A program made the position numbers and the translations under genes. Shown here piece after piece: positions 7,916 to 16,125 of a stretch of DNA of 64,000 bases (within the stretch, counting starts at the first letter, position 1; each line of letters begins with the position of its first letter). The stretch is from Microbacterium sp. ProA8. GTDB taxonomy: Bacteria > Actinomycetota > Actinomycetes > Actinomycetales > Microbacteriaceae. Where the stretch lies: positions 620,001 to 684,000 of the forward strand of contig NZ_CP157000.1 in the NCBI RefSeq assembly GCF_039905635.1. Direction: 5' to 3'. The notes beneath the pieces were generated by a model that had not been told where the DNA came from, did no database searches, and saw only the letters and a program-made list of their open reading frames with translations.

Positions 7916-10048
7916 GTGACAGCCACCACCACGACCCGCACCGAGGCCCTCGAGGTGCTGCGCGCGCTCGTCGGGCGTGACGACGCCGACTTCCACGACG
8001 GGCAGTACGAGGCGATCGAGGCCCTCGTCGACGACCGCCGGCGGGCACTCGTGGTGCAGCGCACCGGGTGGGGCAAGTCGGCGGTCTACTTCGTGGCGAC
8101 GCTGCTGCTGCGTCGCCGCGGCGCCGGGCCCACGGTGCTCGTCTCGCCGCTGCTCGCGCTCATGCGCGATCAGATCGCGGCCGCCGCCCGGGCAGGGGTG
8201 CGCGCGGTGAAGATCGACTCCACCAACGCGCACGAGTGGAGCGACGTGCTCGCCCAGCTCGACCGGGACGAGGTGGATGTGCTGCTCGTGTCGCCCGAGC
8301 GGCTCAACAACCCGTCGTTCCGCGACGAGCAGCTGCCGCAGCTCGTCGCGCGGATCGGACTGCTCGTCGTCGACGAGGCCCACTGCATCAGCGACTGGGG
8401 CCACGACTTCCGCCCTGACTACCGGCGCCTGCGCGACCTCATCGCGCGCATGCCCGCCGGCGTACCGGTGCTCGCGACGACGGCGACGGCGAACAGCCGC
8501 GTCGTGTCGGACGTCGCCGAGCAGCTCGACGCCGGCAGCGCCGAAGGACGGGGGACGGATGCCGCGGCATCCGAAGTCCTCACCATCCGGGGGCCGCTCG
8601 CGCGAGCCTCGCTGCGGCTCGGGGTGCTGCGACTGCCGAATTCTCCGAGCAGGCTCGCATGGCTCATCAGCCACCTCGGCGACCTGCCCGGCTCGGGCAT
8701 CATCTACACGCTGACGGTCGCCGCGGCCAACGACACCGCGCGCCTGCTCCGCGACCGCGGCTACGACGTGCGGGCCTACACCGGGCAGACCGACACCGAC
8801 GAGCGCGAGGAGTCCGAGGCGCTCCTGAAAGACAACCGCGTCAAGGCGCTCGTGGCGACCAGCGCGCTCGGGATGGGGTTCGACAAGCCCGATCTCGGCT
8901 TCGTGGTGCACCTGGGGGCGCCGTCGTCGCCGGTGTCGTACTACCAGCAGGTCGGTCGCGCGGGGCGCGCCACCGCGTCGGCCGACGTGCTGCTGCTCCC
9001 CGGCGTCGAGGACCGCGACATCTGGCAGTACTTCGCCACGGCGTCCATGCCCGACCGTGAACGCGCGGAGCGCGTGCTCTCCGCGCTCGCCGCAGCGGGC
9101 GGGCCGATGTCGACGCCGGCGCTGGAAGCCGTGGTCGACATCCGCCGCACGCCGCTCGAGCTCCTGTTGAAGGTGCTCGACGTCGACGGTGCCGTCGCGC
9201 GCGTGCGCGGCGGGTGGATCGCGACCGGCGACCCGTGGACCTATGACGACGAGCGGTATCGCCGCATCGCGGCCGAGCGCGTCGCCGAGCAGCAGCACAT
9301 GATCGAGTACGAAGAGACGTCGGGCTGCCGCATGGAGTTCCTGCAGCGCTCGCTCGACGACGACACGGCCGCGCCCTGCGGGCGGTGCGACAACTGCGCG
9401 GGCGCCTGGTTCCCGACCGAGATCGCCGCCGGAGCGACGGATGCTGCCACCGCCGCCCTCGACCGCGTCGGCGTGCCGATCGAGCCGCGGCGGCAGTGGC
9501 CGACCGGTGCCGATCGGCTGGGGGTGCCGGTCAAGGGCCGCATCTCCGCCGAGGAGCAGGCGGGCGAGGGCCGTGCGCTTGCGCGGCTCACGGACCTCGG
9601 CTGGGGCGGCGTGCTCCGGGAGCTGTTCGCCGCAGGTGCCGCCGACGCACTGGTGCCGCCGAATGTGCTGGCCGCGTGCGTGCGCGTGCTCGCAGAATGG
9701 GGCTGGGAGAGTCGGCCGGTCGCCGTCGTCGCGATGCCGTCCCGTGCGAAGCCGCAGCTAGTCGACTCCCTGGCGCGGGGCATCGCCCAGATCGGCCGAC
9801 TGCCGTTCCTCGGTTCCCTCGACCCCGTCGACGGCGGGCCCACCGGCCAGCCGGGCGGCAACAGCGCGTTCCGGCTGGCCGGCGTGTGGGACCGGTTCTC
9901 GGCCGCGGGTCTCGACATCCCCGCCGGTCCGGTCCTCCTCGTGGACGACCGGGTCGACAGCGGCTGGACCCTCACGATCGCCGCGCGGGAGATCCGCCGC
10001 GCCGGGGCGGCCGCCGTGCTGCCGTTCGCCTTGGCGCTGCGCGGCTGA
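7916..10048 (+). CDS. recQ: RecQ-family ATP-dependent DNA helicase with C-terminal phosphoribosyltransferase-like domain (710 aa)
   Basis: Superfamily 2 helicase motifs are in order: motif I QRTGWGKS (residues 48-55), DEAH box (153-156) in VVDEAHCISDWGHDFRP, motif III ATTATA, motif V ALGMGFDKPD and motif VI QQVGRAGRA. The RecQ zinc-binding region follows (C-x17-C-x2-C-x2-C around CGRCDNC). The last about 100 residues hold VLLVDDRVDSGWT (673-685), which looks like a PRPP-binding loop of type I phosphoribosyltransferases. RecQ unwinds 3'-tailed and forked DNA in repair. The GTG at 7916 has GGTGGAG upstream. Convergent with the next gene. An HRDC domain is not evident. Confidence 0.9.
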   Translation: MTATTTTRTEALEVLRALVGRDDADFHDGQYEAIEALVDDRRRALVVQRTGWGKSAVYFVATLLLRRRGAGPTVLVSPLLALMRDQIAAAARAGVRAVKIDSTNAHEWSDVLAQLDRDEVDVLLVSPERLNNPSFRDEQLPQLVARIGLLVVDEAHCISDWGHDFRPDYRRLRDLIARMPAGVPVLATTATANSRVVSDVAEQLDAGSAEGRGTDAAASEVLTIRGPLARASLRLGVLRLPNSPSRLAWLISHLGDLPGSGIIYTLTVAAANDTARLLRDRGYDVRAYTGQTDTDEREESEALLKDNRVKALVATSALGMGFDKPDLGFVVHLGAPSSPVSYYQQVGRAGRATASADVLLLPGVEDRDIWQYFATASMPDRERAERVLSALAAAGGPMSTPALEAVVDIRRTPLELLLKVLDVDGAVARVRGGWIATGDPWTYDDERYRRIAAERVAEQQHMIEYEETSGCRMEFLQRSLDDDTAAPCGRCDNCAGAWFPTEIAAGATDAATAALDRVGVPIEPRRQWPTGADRLGVPVKGRISAEEQAGEGRALARLTDLGWGGVLRELFAAGAADALVPPNVLAACVRVLAEWGWESRPVAVVAMPSRAKPQLVDSLARGIAQIGRLPFLGSLDPVDGGPTGQPGGNSAFRLAGVWDRFSAAGLDIPAGPVLLVDDRVDSGWTLTIAAREIRRAGAAAVLPFALALRG

Positions 10049-10056
10049 CGCCGCGC
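10039..10056. terminator. Short GC hairpin between convergent stops
   Basis: GCGCGGC-TGAC-GCCGCGC, a perfect 7-bp stem that includes the recQ stop codon and reaches within 3 bases of the lipoprotein stop on the other strand. A candidate bidirectional terminator. Confidence 0.4.
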
Positions 10057-10058
10057 GC

Positions 10059-10676
10059 TCAGGCGCCGGTCGGAGGCTTCGGCCGGGGCCGGCGCACGAT
10101 GAGGTAGGTCACCGCCCCCGCGACGAGCAGCACCAGCAGCACGACCCACGGCACCCAGTCGATCGGCGACGCGGCGCTGTCGCCCGCGTCCGCGGTGGGC
10201 GACGGGGAGGCGGAAGTCGGCGACGGCGACGGCGAAGCGGTGGCGCTCGGCGTCGGTGCGGATGTCGCGGTGGGTTCCTGCCCGGGCGTCGTCGTGGGCT
10301 CGGGTACCACCGTGGGCGCAGGCTCCGCCACGGTGGGATCGGGGGTCGGCTCGGCCGTGGGCGCCGGCTCGGTGGTCGGCTCCGGTGCCGCGGTCGGCTC
10401 GGGCTCCGTCGTCGGCTCCGGCTCCGCAGTCGGCTCGGGCGTCGGCTCGGCGGTGGGGGCGGGGGAGCGTGTCGGCAGGATCGGCGTCCGCGTGGGAAGC
10501 GCCGTGGGCAGGCTCGTGGGCACGTCCGTCGGCAGCGCGGTCGGGAGAGGGATCCCGCCGTTGCCGCAGCCTGCCAAGACGGTGAGCGTCGCGGCGACGG
10601 CGATCGCCGCGAGCACTCGGGCGGTGCGGGCGCCCCTCGGCAGCCGCGATTCGCGTGTCCCACGGGGATGCGGCAT
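10059..10676 (-). CDS. Pro/Thr/Glu-rich lipoprotein with C-terminal membrane anchor (205 aa)
   Basis: Lipoprotein signal with a long basic n-region, hydrophobic core and lipobox LTVLAGC (Cys near residue 36). Next comes about 110 residues of low-complexity PT/PTEP/SPSPT repeats, then one hydrophobic helix (WVVLLVLLVAGAVTYLIV) and a basic tail RRPRPKPP. The Pro-rich stretch probably spans the cell wall as an extended stalk. ATG 10676 has GGAGGA upstream; TAGCAT at 10710-10705 could be its -10. No enzymatic domain is visible and I do not recognise a named family. Having both a lipid anchor and a C-terminal transmembrane helix is unusual. Confidence 0.7.
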   Translation of the reverse strand: MPHPRGTRESRLPRGARTARVLAAIAVAATLTVLAGCGNGGIPLPTALPTDVPTSLPTALPTRTPILPTRSPAPTAEPTPEPTAEPEPTTEPEPTAAPEPTTEPAPTAEPTPDPTVAEPAPTVVPEPTTTPGQEPTATSAPTPSATASPSPSPTSASPSPTADAGDSAASPIDWVPWVVLLVLLVAGAVTYLIVRRPRPKPPTGA

Positions 10677-10877
10677 CCGATTCCTCCACTGGTCTCCTGG
10701 CCGCATGCTAGGCCCGCGTGGCTGTGCCACCGGGCATTCGCACCGAGACACACCGAACGCCCCATCGAGGCTCGCCCGCCGGCATGGCTCGACCTCGTGT
10801 GACGTCGCGTGACGCCGTGTCGCGGCGTGTGTCGTCAGGGCGTTTCGCCGTTCGCGTGCGCCGACCAGCATGACCAC

Positions 10878-11738
10878 ATGCCTTCCCCACTCATCTCGCC
10901 GACCGAGCTGGCCGACCTCATCCGCAGCGGGACCCCGCCGCGGATCCTCGACGTGCGCTGGCGTCTCGACCGACCCGAGGGCCGCCCGGAGTACCTCGAC
11001 GGGCATCTGCCGGGAGCGGTGTACGTCGACCTCGACCACGAGCTGGCCCGCCGAGGCGACCCCCGTGAGGGCCGGCACCCGCTGCCGTCGCGCACGCAGC
11101 TCGAGGCGGCGGCGCGGCGCTGGGGCATCCGCGACGGCGACACGGTCGTCGCCTATGACGACGTGCACTCGGTGGCCGCGGCGCGCGCGTGGTGGGTGCT
11201 CACCCGCTCCGGAGTGGCCGACGTGCGTGTGCTCGACGGAGGCCTGCGCGGCTGGCTCGCCGAACGGCTGCCGCTCGAAACGGGCGATGTGCTGCCGAGG
11301 CCGCCGGGCGACGTCGTGCTCGGGGAGGTCACCGACGGCATCGCCGACATCGACGGCGTGGAGGAGTGGCCCGACCACGGCCTGCTCCTCGACGTGCGCG
11401 CACCGGAACGGTATCGAGGAGACAGTGAGCCGCTCGATCCGGTGGGCGGTCACATCCCGGGTGCCGTCAACCTCCCGACCACCGTCCACCTGACGGCCGG
11501 CAGATTCCGCGCGCCGGATGAGATCCGCGCCGAATTCGCCGCCGCCGGCGTGGCGGACGGCGTGGCGGTCGCGGCCTACTGCGGCTCCGGCATCGCGGCG
11601 ACGCACACCGCCCTGGCGGGTGCGCTCGCCGGCATCGACGTCGTCGTCTACCCGGGCTCGTGGAGCCAGTGGTCGCGCTCGCGCGGGCGTCTCGCCGCCG
11701 TCGGCCCGGCACCGTCGCTGGACGTGGTGCCGGTATGA
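10878..11738 (+). CDS. Sulfurtransferase, two rhodanese domains (thiosulfate/3-mercaptopyruvate type, 286 aa)
   Basis: Tandem rhodanese domains: the N-terminal one (DVRWRLDRPEGR..YLDGHLPGAVYVDLD) has Asp in place of the catalytic cysteine (VVAYDDVHS), and the C-terminal one carries the active loop YCGSGIAA with C235. Such enzymes move sulfane sulfur from thiosulfate or mercaptopyruvate to acceptors. The start at 10878 is chosen at MPSPLISPTELADLI, where homology begins. The stop overlaps the start of the next flavin monooxygenase (ATGA), so the two are coupled. That places the enzyme in a sulfur-salvage context. The loop sequence does not decide between thiosulfate and mercaptopyruvate. Confidence 0.88.
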   Translation: MPSPLISPTELADLIRSGTPPRILDVRWRLDRPEGRPEYLDGHLPGAVYVDLDHELARRGDPREGRHPLPSRTQLEAAARRWGIRDGDTVVAYDDVHSVAAARAWWVLTRSGVADVRVLDGGLRGWLAERLPLETGDVLPRPPGDVVLGEVTDGIADIDGVEEWPDHGLLLDVRAPERYRGDSEPLDPVGGHIPGAVNLPTTVHLTAGRFRAPDEIRAEFAAAGVADGVAVAAYCGSGIAATHTALAGALAGIDVVVYPGSWSQWSRSRGRLAAVGPAPSLDVVPV

Positions 11739-13141
11739 CCGAGCCGCTCATAGTCGGCGCCATGGTGCGCACCCTCGGCGCCTACCCGTCGGGCTGGCGC
11801 CACCCGGGAGCGCACAAGGATCCTCAGACGGATGCCGCGATCCTCCGCGAGGTCGCACGCCTGGCCGAAGACGCCGAGCTGGACTACCTGTTCTTCGGGG
11901 ACTGGCTCGCGACCGGTCCCGACCTGGAGTTCCGCGACCCCTACCTGCTGGCGCGCATCGACCCGGTGAGCGCGGTGCTCTCCCTGGCGGCCGTCACCGA
12001 GCGCATCGGGCTCATCGCCACGGTGAACTCGACGTACGCCGACCCCTACGCCACCGCGCGGGCCACGGCATCCCTCGACCTCCTCAGCGGTGGTCGCGCG
12101 GGCGTGAATCTCGTCACCGGCGCCGAGCCGCGGGCGGCCGCCAACCACGGACGCGACGCGCACGCCGACAACGAGACGCGCTACGACCGCGCCGAGGAGT
12201 TCGTGCGGGCGCTCCGGCTGCTCTGGGAGTCCTGGGATGCCGATGCCTGGGTCGCCGACTCTGCCAGCGGTGAGCTCATCGATGCCCGTGGACTGCACCC
12301 GGCCAGCTTCGCCGGTACCCAGGTGCGCGTCGAGGGTCCGCTCAACGTCGCGCGTCCGCCGCAGTCGCACCCGCCGATCGTGCACGCCGGCACCTCGCCC
12401 CGCTCGCGTGCGCTCGCGGCGACCGAGGCCGACCTCGCGCTCATCGCGGCGGGCGACCCGGCGGTCGCTGCGGCGACCCGCGCCGAGCTGCGGGCGCTGG
12501 CGGCGGCGGCCGGCCGCGATCCCGACGACCTGAAGGTGATCGTGCCGGTGCTGCCGGTGGTGGCCGAGACGGATGCCGCAGCCCGCGCGATCGTCGACCG
12601 GCTCCTGCTGCTCGTGCCCATCGACGACGGGGTGTCTTCCCACGCCAGGCGTGCGGGGTTCCCGGCGAACCGCTCGCTGGCGTCGTTCCTCGACGTCGCC
12701 GGCATCGAGCCGGGCGACGGCGTGCGAGCGGCATCCGTCGACGACGCCGTGTCGCCGTCGACCGCCGCCCGCTTCGCCGAGCCCGCGGCGCGCACCCTCG
12801 AGACGGTGCGCGCCCGGACGGGGCGCGACCTCGGCGGCGCGCACCCGGTGACGTGGCGGCACCTCATCGCCGCCCATGCGGTGCCTGCGAACTTCGTCGT
12901 CGGCGGGCCCGCGACGGTCGCCGACCATTTCGAACTGTGGCGCGACGCGGGAGCCGCCGACGGCTTCAACGTGCTGTCGGCGTTCCAGCCGGCGCAGTTC
13001 GAAGCATTCACCGGGCTCGCCGTGCCGGAGCTGCGCCGCCGCGGGCTCATCGGCCGCACCGGCGCGACCCTGCGGGAGCGCCTGGGGCTGGCTGCCCCGC
13101 GGCTCCTCCGTGCCCCCGAGCCCGTCGCCTCCGGTCGCTGA
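11735..13141 (+). CDS. NtaA/SnaA/DszA-type LLM class FMN-dependent monooxygenase (468 aa)
   Basis: Luciferase-like TIM barrel of the two-component monooxygenase group: YPSGWRHPGAHKD near the N-terminus, DYLFFGDWLA, ERIGLIATVNSTYADPYATAR, then SGGRAGVNLVTG and a C-terminal FVVGGPATVADHFELW...DGFNVL. Relatives oxidise nitrilotriacetate, dibenzothiophene sulfone or (as YtnJ/CmoJ of Bacillus) S-alkyl cysteine derivatives, using FMNH2 from a partner reductase. A candidate reductase is encoded at 21052-21627. Translation is coupled to the rhodanese gene. Its stop codon (GGT CGC TGA) lies inside the first copy of a dispersed repeat. The substrate is unproven; a sulfur compound is likely from context. 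Confidence 0.85.
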   Translation: MTEPLIVGAMVRTLGAYPSGWRHPGAHKDPQTDAAILREVARLAEDAELDYLFFGDWLATGPDLEFRDPYLLARIDPVSAVLSLAAVTERIGLIATVNSTYADPYATARATASLDLLSGGRAGVNLVTGAEPRAAANHGRDAHADNETRYDRAEEFVRALRLLWESWDADAWVADSASGELIDARGLHPASFAGTQVRVEGPLNVARPPQSHPPIVHAGTSPRSRALAATEADLALIAAGDPAVAAATRAELRALAAAAGRDPDDLKVIVPVLPVVAETDAAARAIVDRLLLLVPIDDGVSSHARRAGFPANRSLASFLDVAGIEPGDGVRAASVDDAVSPSTAARFAEPAARTLETVRARTGRDLGGAHPVTWRHLIAAHAVPANFVVGGPATVADHFELWRDAGAADGFNVLSAFQPAQFEAFTGLAVPELRRRGLIGRTGATLRERLGLAAPRLLRAPEPVASGR

Positions 13142-13330
13142 GCGAGCGAGGATCCTCCACCGGTCGTTGAGCGAGCGAGGGACGAGCGAGACGAAACGCC
13201 TCGAGCCCTGCGGGAACCCCGAGGCGTTTCGTCTCGCTTCGCTCGCTCAACGACCGGGTGGGGCGTTTCTTCTCGCTTCGCTCGCTCAACGACCGGGGGC
13301 GTTTCGTCTCGCTCCTCCCGCTCGACGACC
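13132..13330. repeat. Cluster of GGTCGTTGAGCGAGC...GACGAAACGCC dispersed repeats
   Basis: Five units: two in one orientation (starting 13132 and 13161; the second carries the full GAGACGAAACGCC end) and three in the opposite one (13223-13257, 13262-13296 and 13298-13330, starting GGCGTTT and ending CTCRACGACC). Opposed units can fold into long hairpins. Related copies occur at 22781-22921, 35085-35193 and 38582-38676. The copy at 13132 supplies the stop codon of the upstream monooxygenase gene. Confidence 0.85.
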
Positions 13331-13359
13331 CGCGGGAAGCGGGCCCCTTGTTACCTCGT

Positions 13360-13404
13360 GTGAACGACCGTGACCCCCGCTTGCGTCCGGTGAACGGCCG
13401 TAAC
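13360..13404. promoter_or_regulatory. Two direct repeats upstream of the ABC/monooxygenase operon
   Basis: GTGAACGACCGTGAC (13360-13374) and GTGAACGGCCGTAAC (13390-13404) are direct repeats exactly 30 bases apart, followed by a -10-like TAGCGT at 13437-13442. The second has a palindromic ACGGCCGT core. Spacing near three helical turns suggests paired regulator sites. The regulator is unknown. Confidence 0.5.
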
Positions 13405-13485
13405 AGCCCGACCGTCGGGAGCTGGAGCCGGGTCCCTAGCGTGGCCAGCACCCCTTGACCGCACCCGAAGCCCACAGGAGAACCC

Positions 13486-15129
13486 ATGTCCCTTCCCGCA
13501 TCGCGAATCGCCGCCGGTGCCGCCGCACTGCTCGTCGCCGCGGCATCCCTCGTGGCCTGCGCCTCGTCGCAACCCGCCACCCAGGACGCGGCCGCCGCCT
13601 CCGGCGATCCGGTCACCGGGGGCGCTCTCACGTACCTCGAGCACCAGACCTACACGAATCTCTACCCGCCGCAGGCCGGCTTCTACCCGAACGGCGGCAT
13701 CGTGAACAACATCGCCGCGCGCCTGACGTGGCAGAACCCCGAGACGCTCGAGATCGAGCCGTGGGTGGCCGACGAGTGGACGGTGAACGGCGACGCCACC
13801 GAGTACACCTTCGAGCTGCGCGACGGGGTCACCTTCTCTGACGGCACGCCGGTCGACGCGGCCGCCGTCGCCAAGAACTTCGACACCTACGGCCTCGGCA
13901 ACCCCGCGCTCGGCCTGACGATCTCGGAGGCGATCAACAACTACGCCTCCAGCGAGGTCGTCGACGCCGACACCGTGACGTTCCGCTTCTCGGCTCCGGC
14001 TCCGGGGTTCCTGCAGGCGACGTCGACCATCAACTCCGGGCTGCTCTCGCCGGCGACGCTCGACCGCTCGCTCGAGGAGCTCGGCGCCGGCAACGCCGTC
14101 GACATCGTCGGCTCGGGTCCGTTCGTCATCACCGACGAGAAGCTCGGGACCGAGCTCACGCTCGAGGCCCGCGAGGACTACGACTGGGCGCCGCCGAGCT
14201 TCGAGCACCAGGGCCGCGCGTACCTCGACGAGATCCACCTCATCGTCACGCCCGAAGACAGCGTGCGCATCGGCTCGCTCCTGTCGGGTCAGGCCGACTA
14301 CATCCGGTACGTGCAGGCGTTCGATGAGGCGAGGGTCGAGTCGTCGGGCTTCGACCTGTATGCGCCGCAGACCCGCGGGGTGAACAACGCACTGAGCCTG
14401 CGCTTCACGAACCCGCTGCTGAGCGACATCCGGGTGCGTCAGGCCCTCGTCGCCGGCGTCGACAGCCAGGAGGTCGTCGACACGATCTTCACCGAGAACT
14501 ACCCGCGCGCCACCTCGGCGCTGAGCTCGACGGCCCTCGGCTACAAGGACGAGTCCGACTCGTTCGCGTACGATCCGGAGAAGGCCGAAGAGCTGCTCGA
14601 CGACGCGGGCTGGGAGCCCGGCGCCGACGGCATCCGCGAGAAGGACGGCCAGCGCCTCTCGCTGGACGTCTACGAGGCCAAGCCGCAGCCCCTGTCGAAG
14701 CAGACGCTCGAGCTCGTCTCGCAGCAGCTGAAGAAGATCGGCGTCGAGCTGAACGTGAAGTCGGCGGATGCCGGCACCTACGCCGAAGACATCAAGGATC
14801 CGCTCAAGACCCCGCTGTACCACTCGATGGTCGGGCGCGCCGACCTCGACGTCATCAAGAGCCAGTACTACACGAAGAACCGCAACACGCTGCTGTCGGA
14901 CGACGCCGAGCTCGACCGCCTGCTCGAGGCCGTCGCCTCGACGCCCGACCCCGACGAGCGCGTCGCGGCGTCGCAGGCCGTGCAGGACTATCTCGCCGAG
15001 CAGGCGTACGTCATCCCGCTGTTCGAGGAGCCGCAGGTGTACGGCGCTGCACCGCACGTGCAGGGCATCGAGTTCGAGTCGGTCGCGCGTCCGCTGTTCT
15101 ACGACGTGTGGCTCGACGAGAAGCAGTAG
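13486..15129 (+). CDS. ABC transporter substrate-binding lipoprotein, family 5 (KPN_01854-type, 547 aa)
   Basis: Lipoprotein signal with LVAC lipobox (Cys near 25), then the SBP_bac_5 fold: GGALTYLEHQTYTNLYPP, EPWVADEWTVNGDATEYTFELRDGVTFSDG, GSGPFVITDEK, IRVRQALVAGVD and a C-terminal AYVIPLFEEPQVYG. It matches my memory of the TIGR04028 (KPN_01854) group, which travels with luciferase-like monooxygenase, CMD and AhpD-like genes, as here. It presumably captures the ligand imported by the two permeases downstream. The ATG follows ACAGGAGAACCC. It starts an eight-gene overlapping operon. The ligand is unknown; a sulfur-containing peptide-like compound is my inference. Confidence 0.88.
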   Translation: MSLPASRIAAGAAALLVAAASLVACASSQPATQDAAAASGDPVTGGALTYLEHQTYTNLYPPQAGFYPNGGIVNNIAARLTWQNPETLEIEPWVADEWTVNGDATEYTFELRDGVTFSDGTPVDAAAVAKNFDTYGLGNPALGLTISEAINNYASSEVVDADTVTFRFSAPAPGFLQATSTINSGLLSPATLDRSLEELGAGNAVDIVGSGPFVITDEKLGTELTLEAREDYDWAPPSFEHQGRAYLDEIHLIVTPEDSVRIGSLLSGQADYIRYVQAFDEARVESSGFDLYAPQTRGVNNALSLRFTNPLLSDIRVRQALVAGVDSQEVVDTIFTENYPRATSALSSTALGYKDESDSFAYDPEKAEELLDDAGWEPGADGIREKDGQRLSLDVYEAKPQPLSKQTLELVSQQLKKIGVELNVKSADAGTYAEDIKDPLKTPLYHSMVGRADLDVIKSQYYTKNRNTLLSDDAELDRLLEAVASTPDPDERVAASQAVQDYLAEQAYVIPLFEEPQVYGAAPHVQGIEFESVARPLFYDVWLDEKQ

Positions 15130-15147
15130 GACGCAGGAGCCGAACCC

Positions 15148-16125
15148 ATGAGCTACGCGCTCCGACGCGCCGGGCAGGCCGCGATCGTGCTGATCGCGGC
15201 CTTCACGGCCACCTTCATCCTGCTGCAGCTGCTGCCCGGCGACGCGATCCTGATCAAGTACGACAACCCCGAGCTCGGCCTCACGCCCGAGCAGATCGAG
15301 TCGATCCGCGTCGCCTACGGCGCCGACTCGCCGTGGTGGGAGCAGTACTGGGTGACCCTGACCGGTTACGCCCAGGGCGACCTCGGGTACTCGACGCAGT
15401 ACGGCACGGGTGTGCTCCAGCTCATCGGCGAGGCTCTCCCGCCGACTGCGGCGCTGGCGACGCTCGGGTTCGCCCTCGCCGCGGTGATCGCCTTCGCGAT
15501 CGCGTTCCTGTCCACGCTGTCGCCGTTCGCGTGGCTCCGGCAGGCGCTCCAGGCGCTGCCCGGAGTGTTCGTGGCGGTGCCGGTGTTCTGGCTCGGCATC
15601 CTGCTCATCCAGGTGTTCTCGTTCGGCCTCGGCTGGGTGCCCATCGTCGGGGCCGACCCCGTCGCGGGCCTGATCCTCCCGGTGATCACGCTCGCGGTGC
15701 CCATCTCGGCGCCGCTGGCGCAGATCCTGGTGCGGAGCATCGACGACGTGCAGCTCCAGCCGTTCGTGACCGTGGTGCGCGCCAAGGGCGCCTCGCCGTC
15801 ATGGGTTCTGTGGCGGTCGGTCGCCCGCAACGCGCTGCTGCCGACGCTGACCATCGCCGGCGTGCTGTTCGGCGAGCTCATCGGCGGGGCGGTCGTCACC
15901 GAGACGGTGTTCGGGCGACCGGGGATCGGCCGGGTGACCGAGCAGGCCGTCGCGAACCAGGACATCCCGGTGCTCCAGGGCATCGTCGTGCTGGCCGCGC
16001 TGACGTTCGTCGTCGTGAACCTCGTGGTCGACCTGCTGTACCCGGTGCTCGACCCGCGGCTGCGCAGCGGCACGCGCACCAGCCGCACCGCATCCACCCC
16101 CGCGCTGCAGGAGGCGACCGCATGA
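15148..16125 (+). CDS. ABC transporter permease, DppB-type (325 aa)
   Basis: Oligopeptide/nickel-type permease with an N-terminal transmembrane helix (AIVLIAAFTATFILLQLLPGD), the large extracytoplasmic loop typical of DppB/OppB, five further helices and the EAA-like cytoplasmic loop VVRAKGASPSWVLWRSVARNALLP that contacts the ATPase. It starts 18 bases after the binding-protein stop and overlaps the next permease by ATGA. It forms half of the import channel for the family-5 binding protein. The C-terminal tail is Arg/Thr-rich and unremarkable. Confidence 0.92.
   Translation: MSYALRRAGQAAIVLIAAFTATFILLQLLPGDAILIKYDNPELGLTPEQIESIRVAYGADSPWWEQYWVTLTGYAQGDLGYSTQYGTGVLQLIGEALPPTAALATLGFALAAVIAFAIAFLSTLSPFAWLRQALQALPGVFVAVPVFWLGILLIQVFSFGLGWVPIVGADPVAGLILPVITLAVPISAPLAQILVRSIDDVQLQPFVTVVRAKGASPSWVLWRSVARNALLPTLTIAGVLFGELIGGAVVTETVFGRPGIGRVTEQAVANQDIPVLQGIVVLAALTFVVVNLVVDLLYPVLDPRLRSGTRTSRTASTPALQEATA

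Noticed and set aside
11648..12928. Minus-strand frame opposite the NtaA-type monooxygenase
   Set aside because: Composition typical of antisense shadows; the + strand gene has clear LLM motifs.
13132..13330. CRISPR array
   Set aside because: Units occur in both orientations, vary in length and lack uniform spacers and cas genes.
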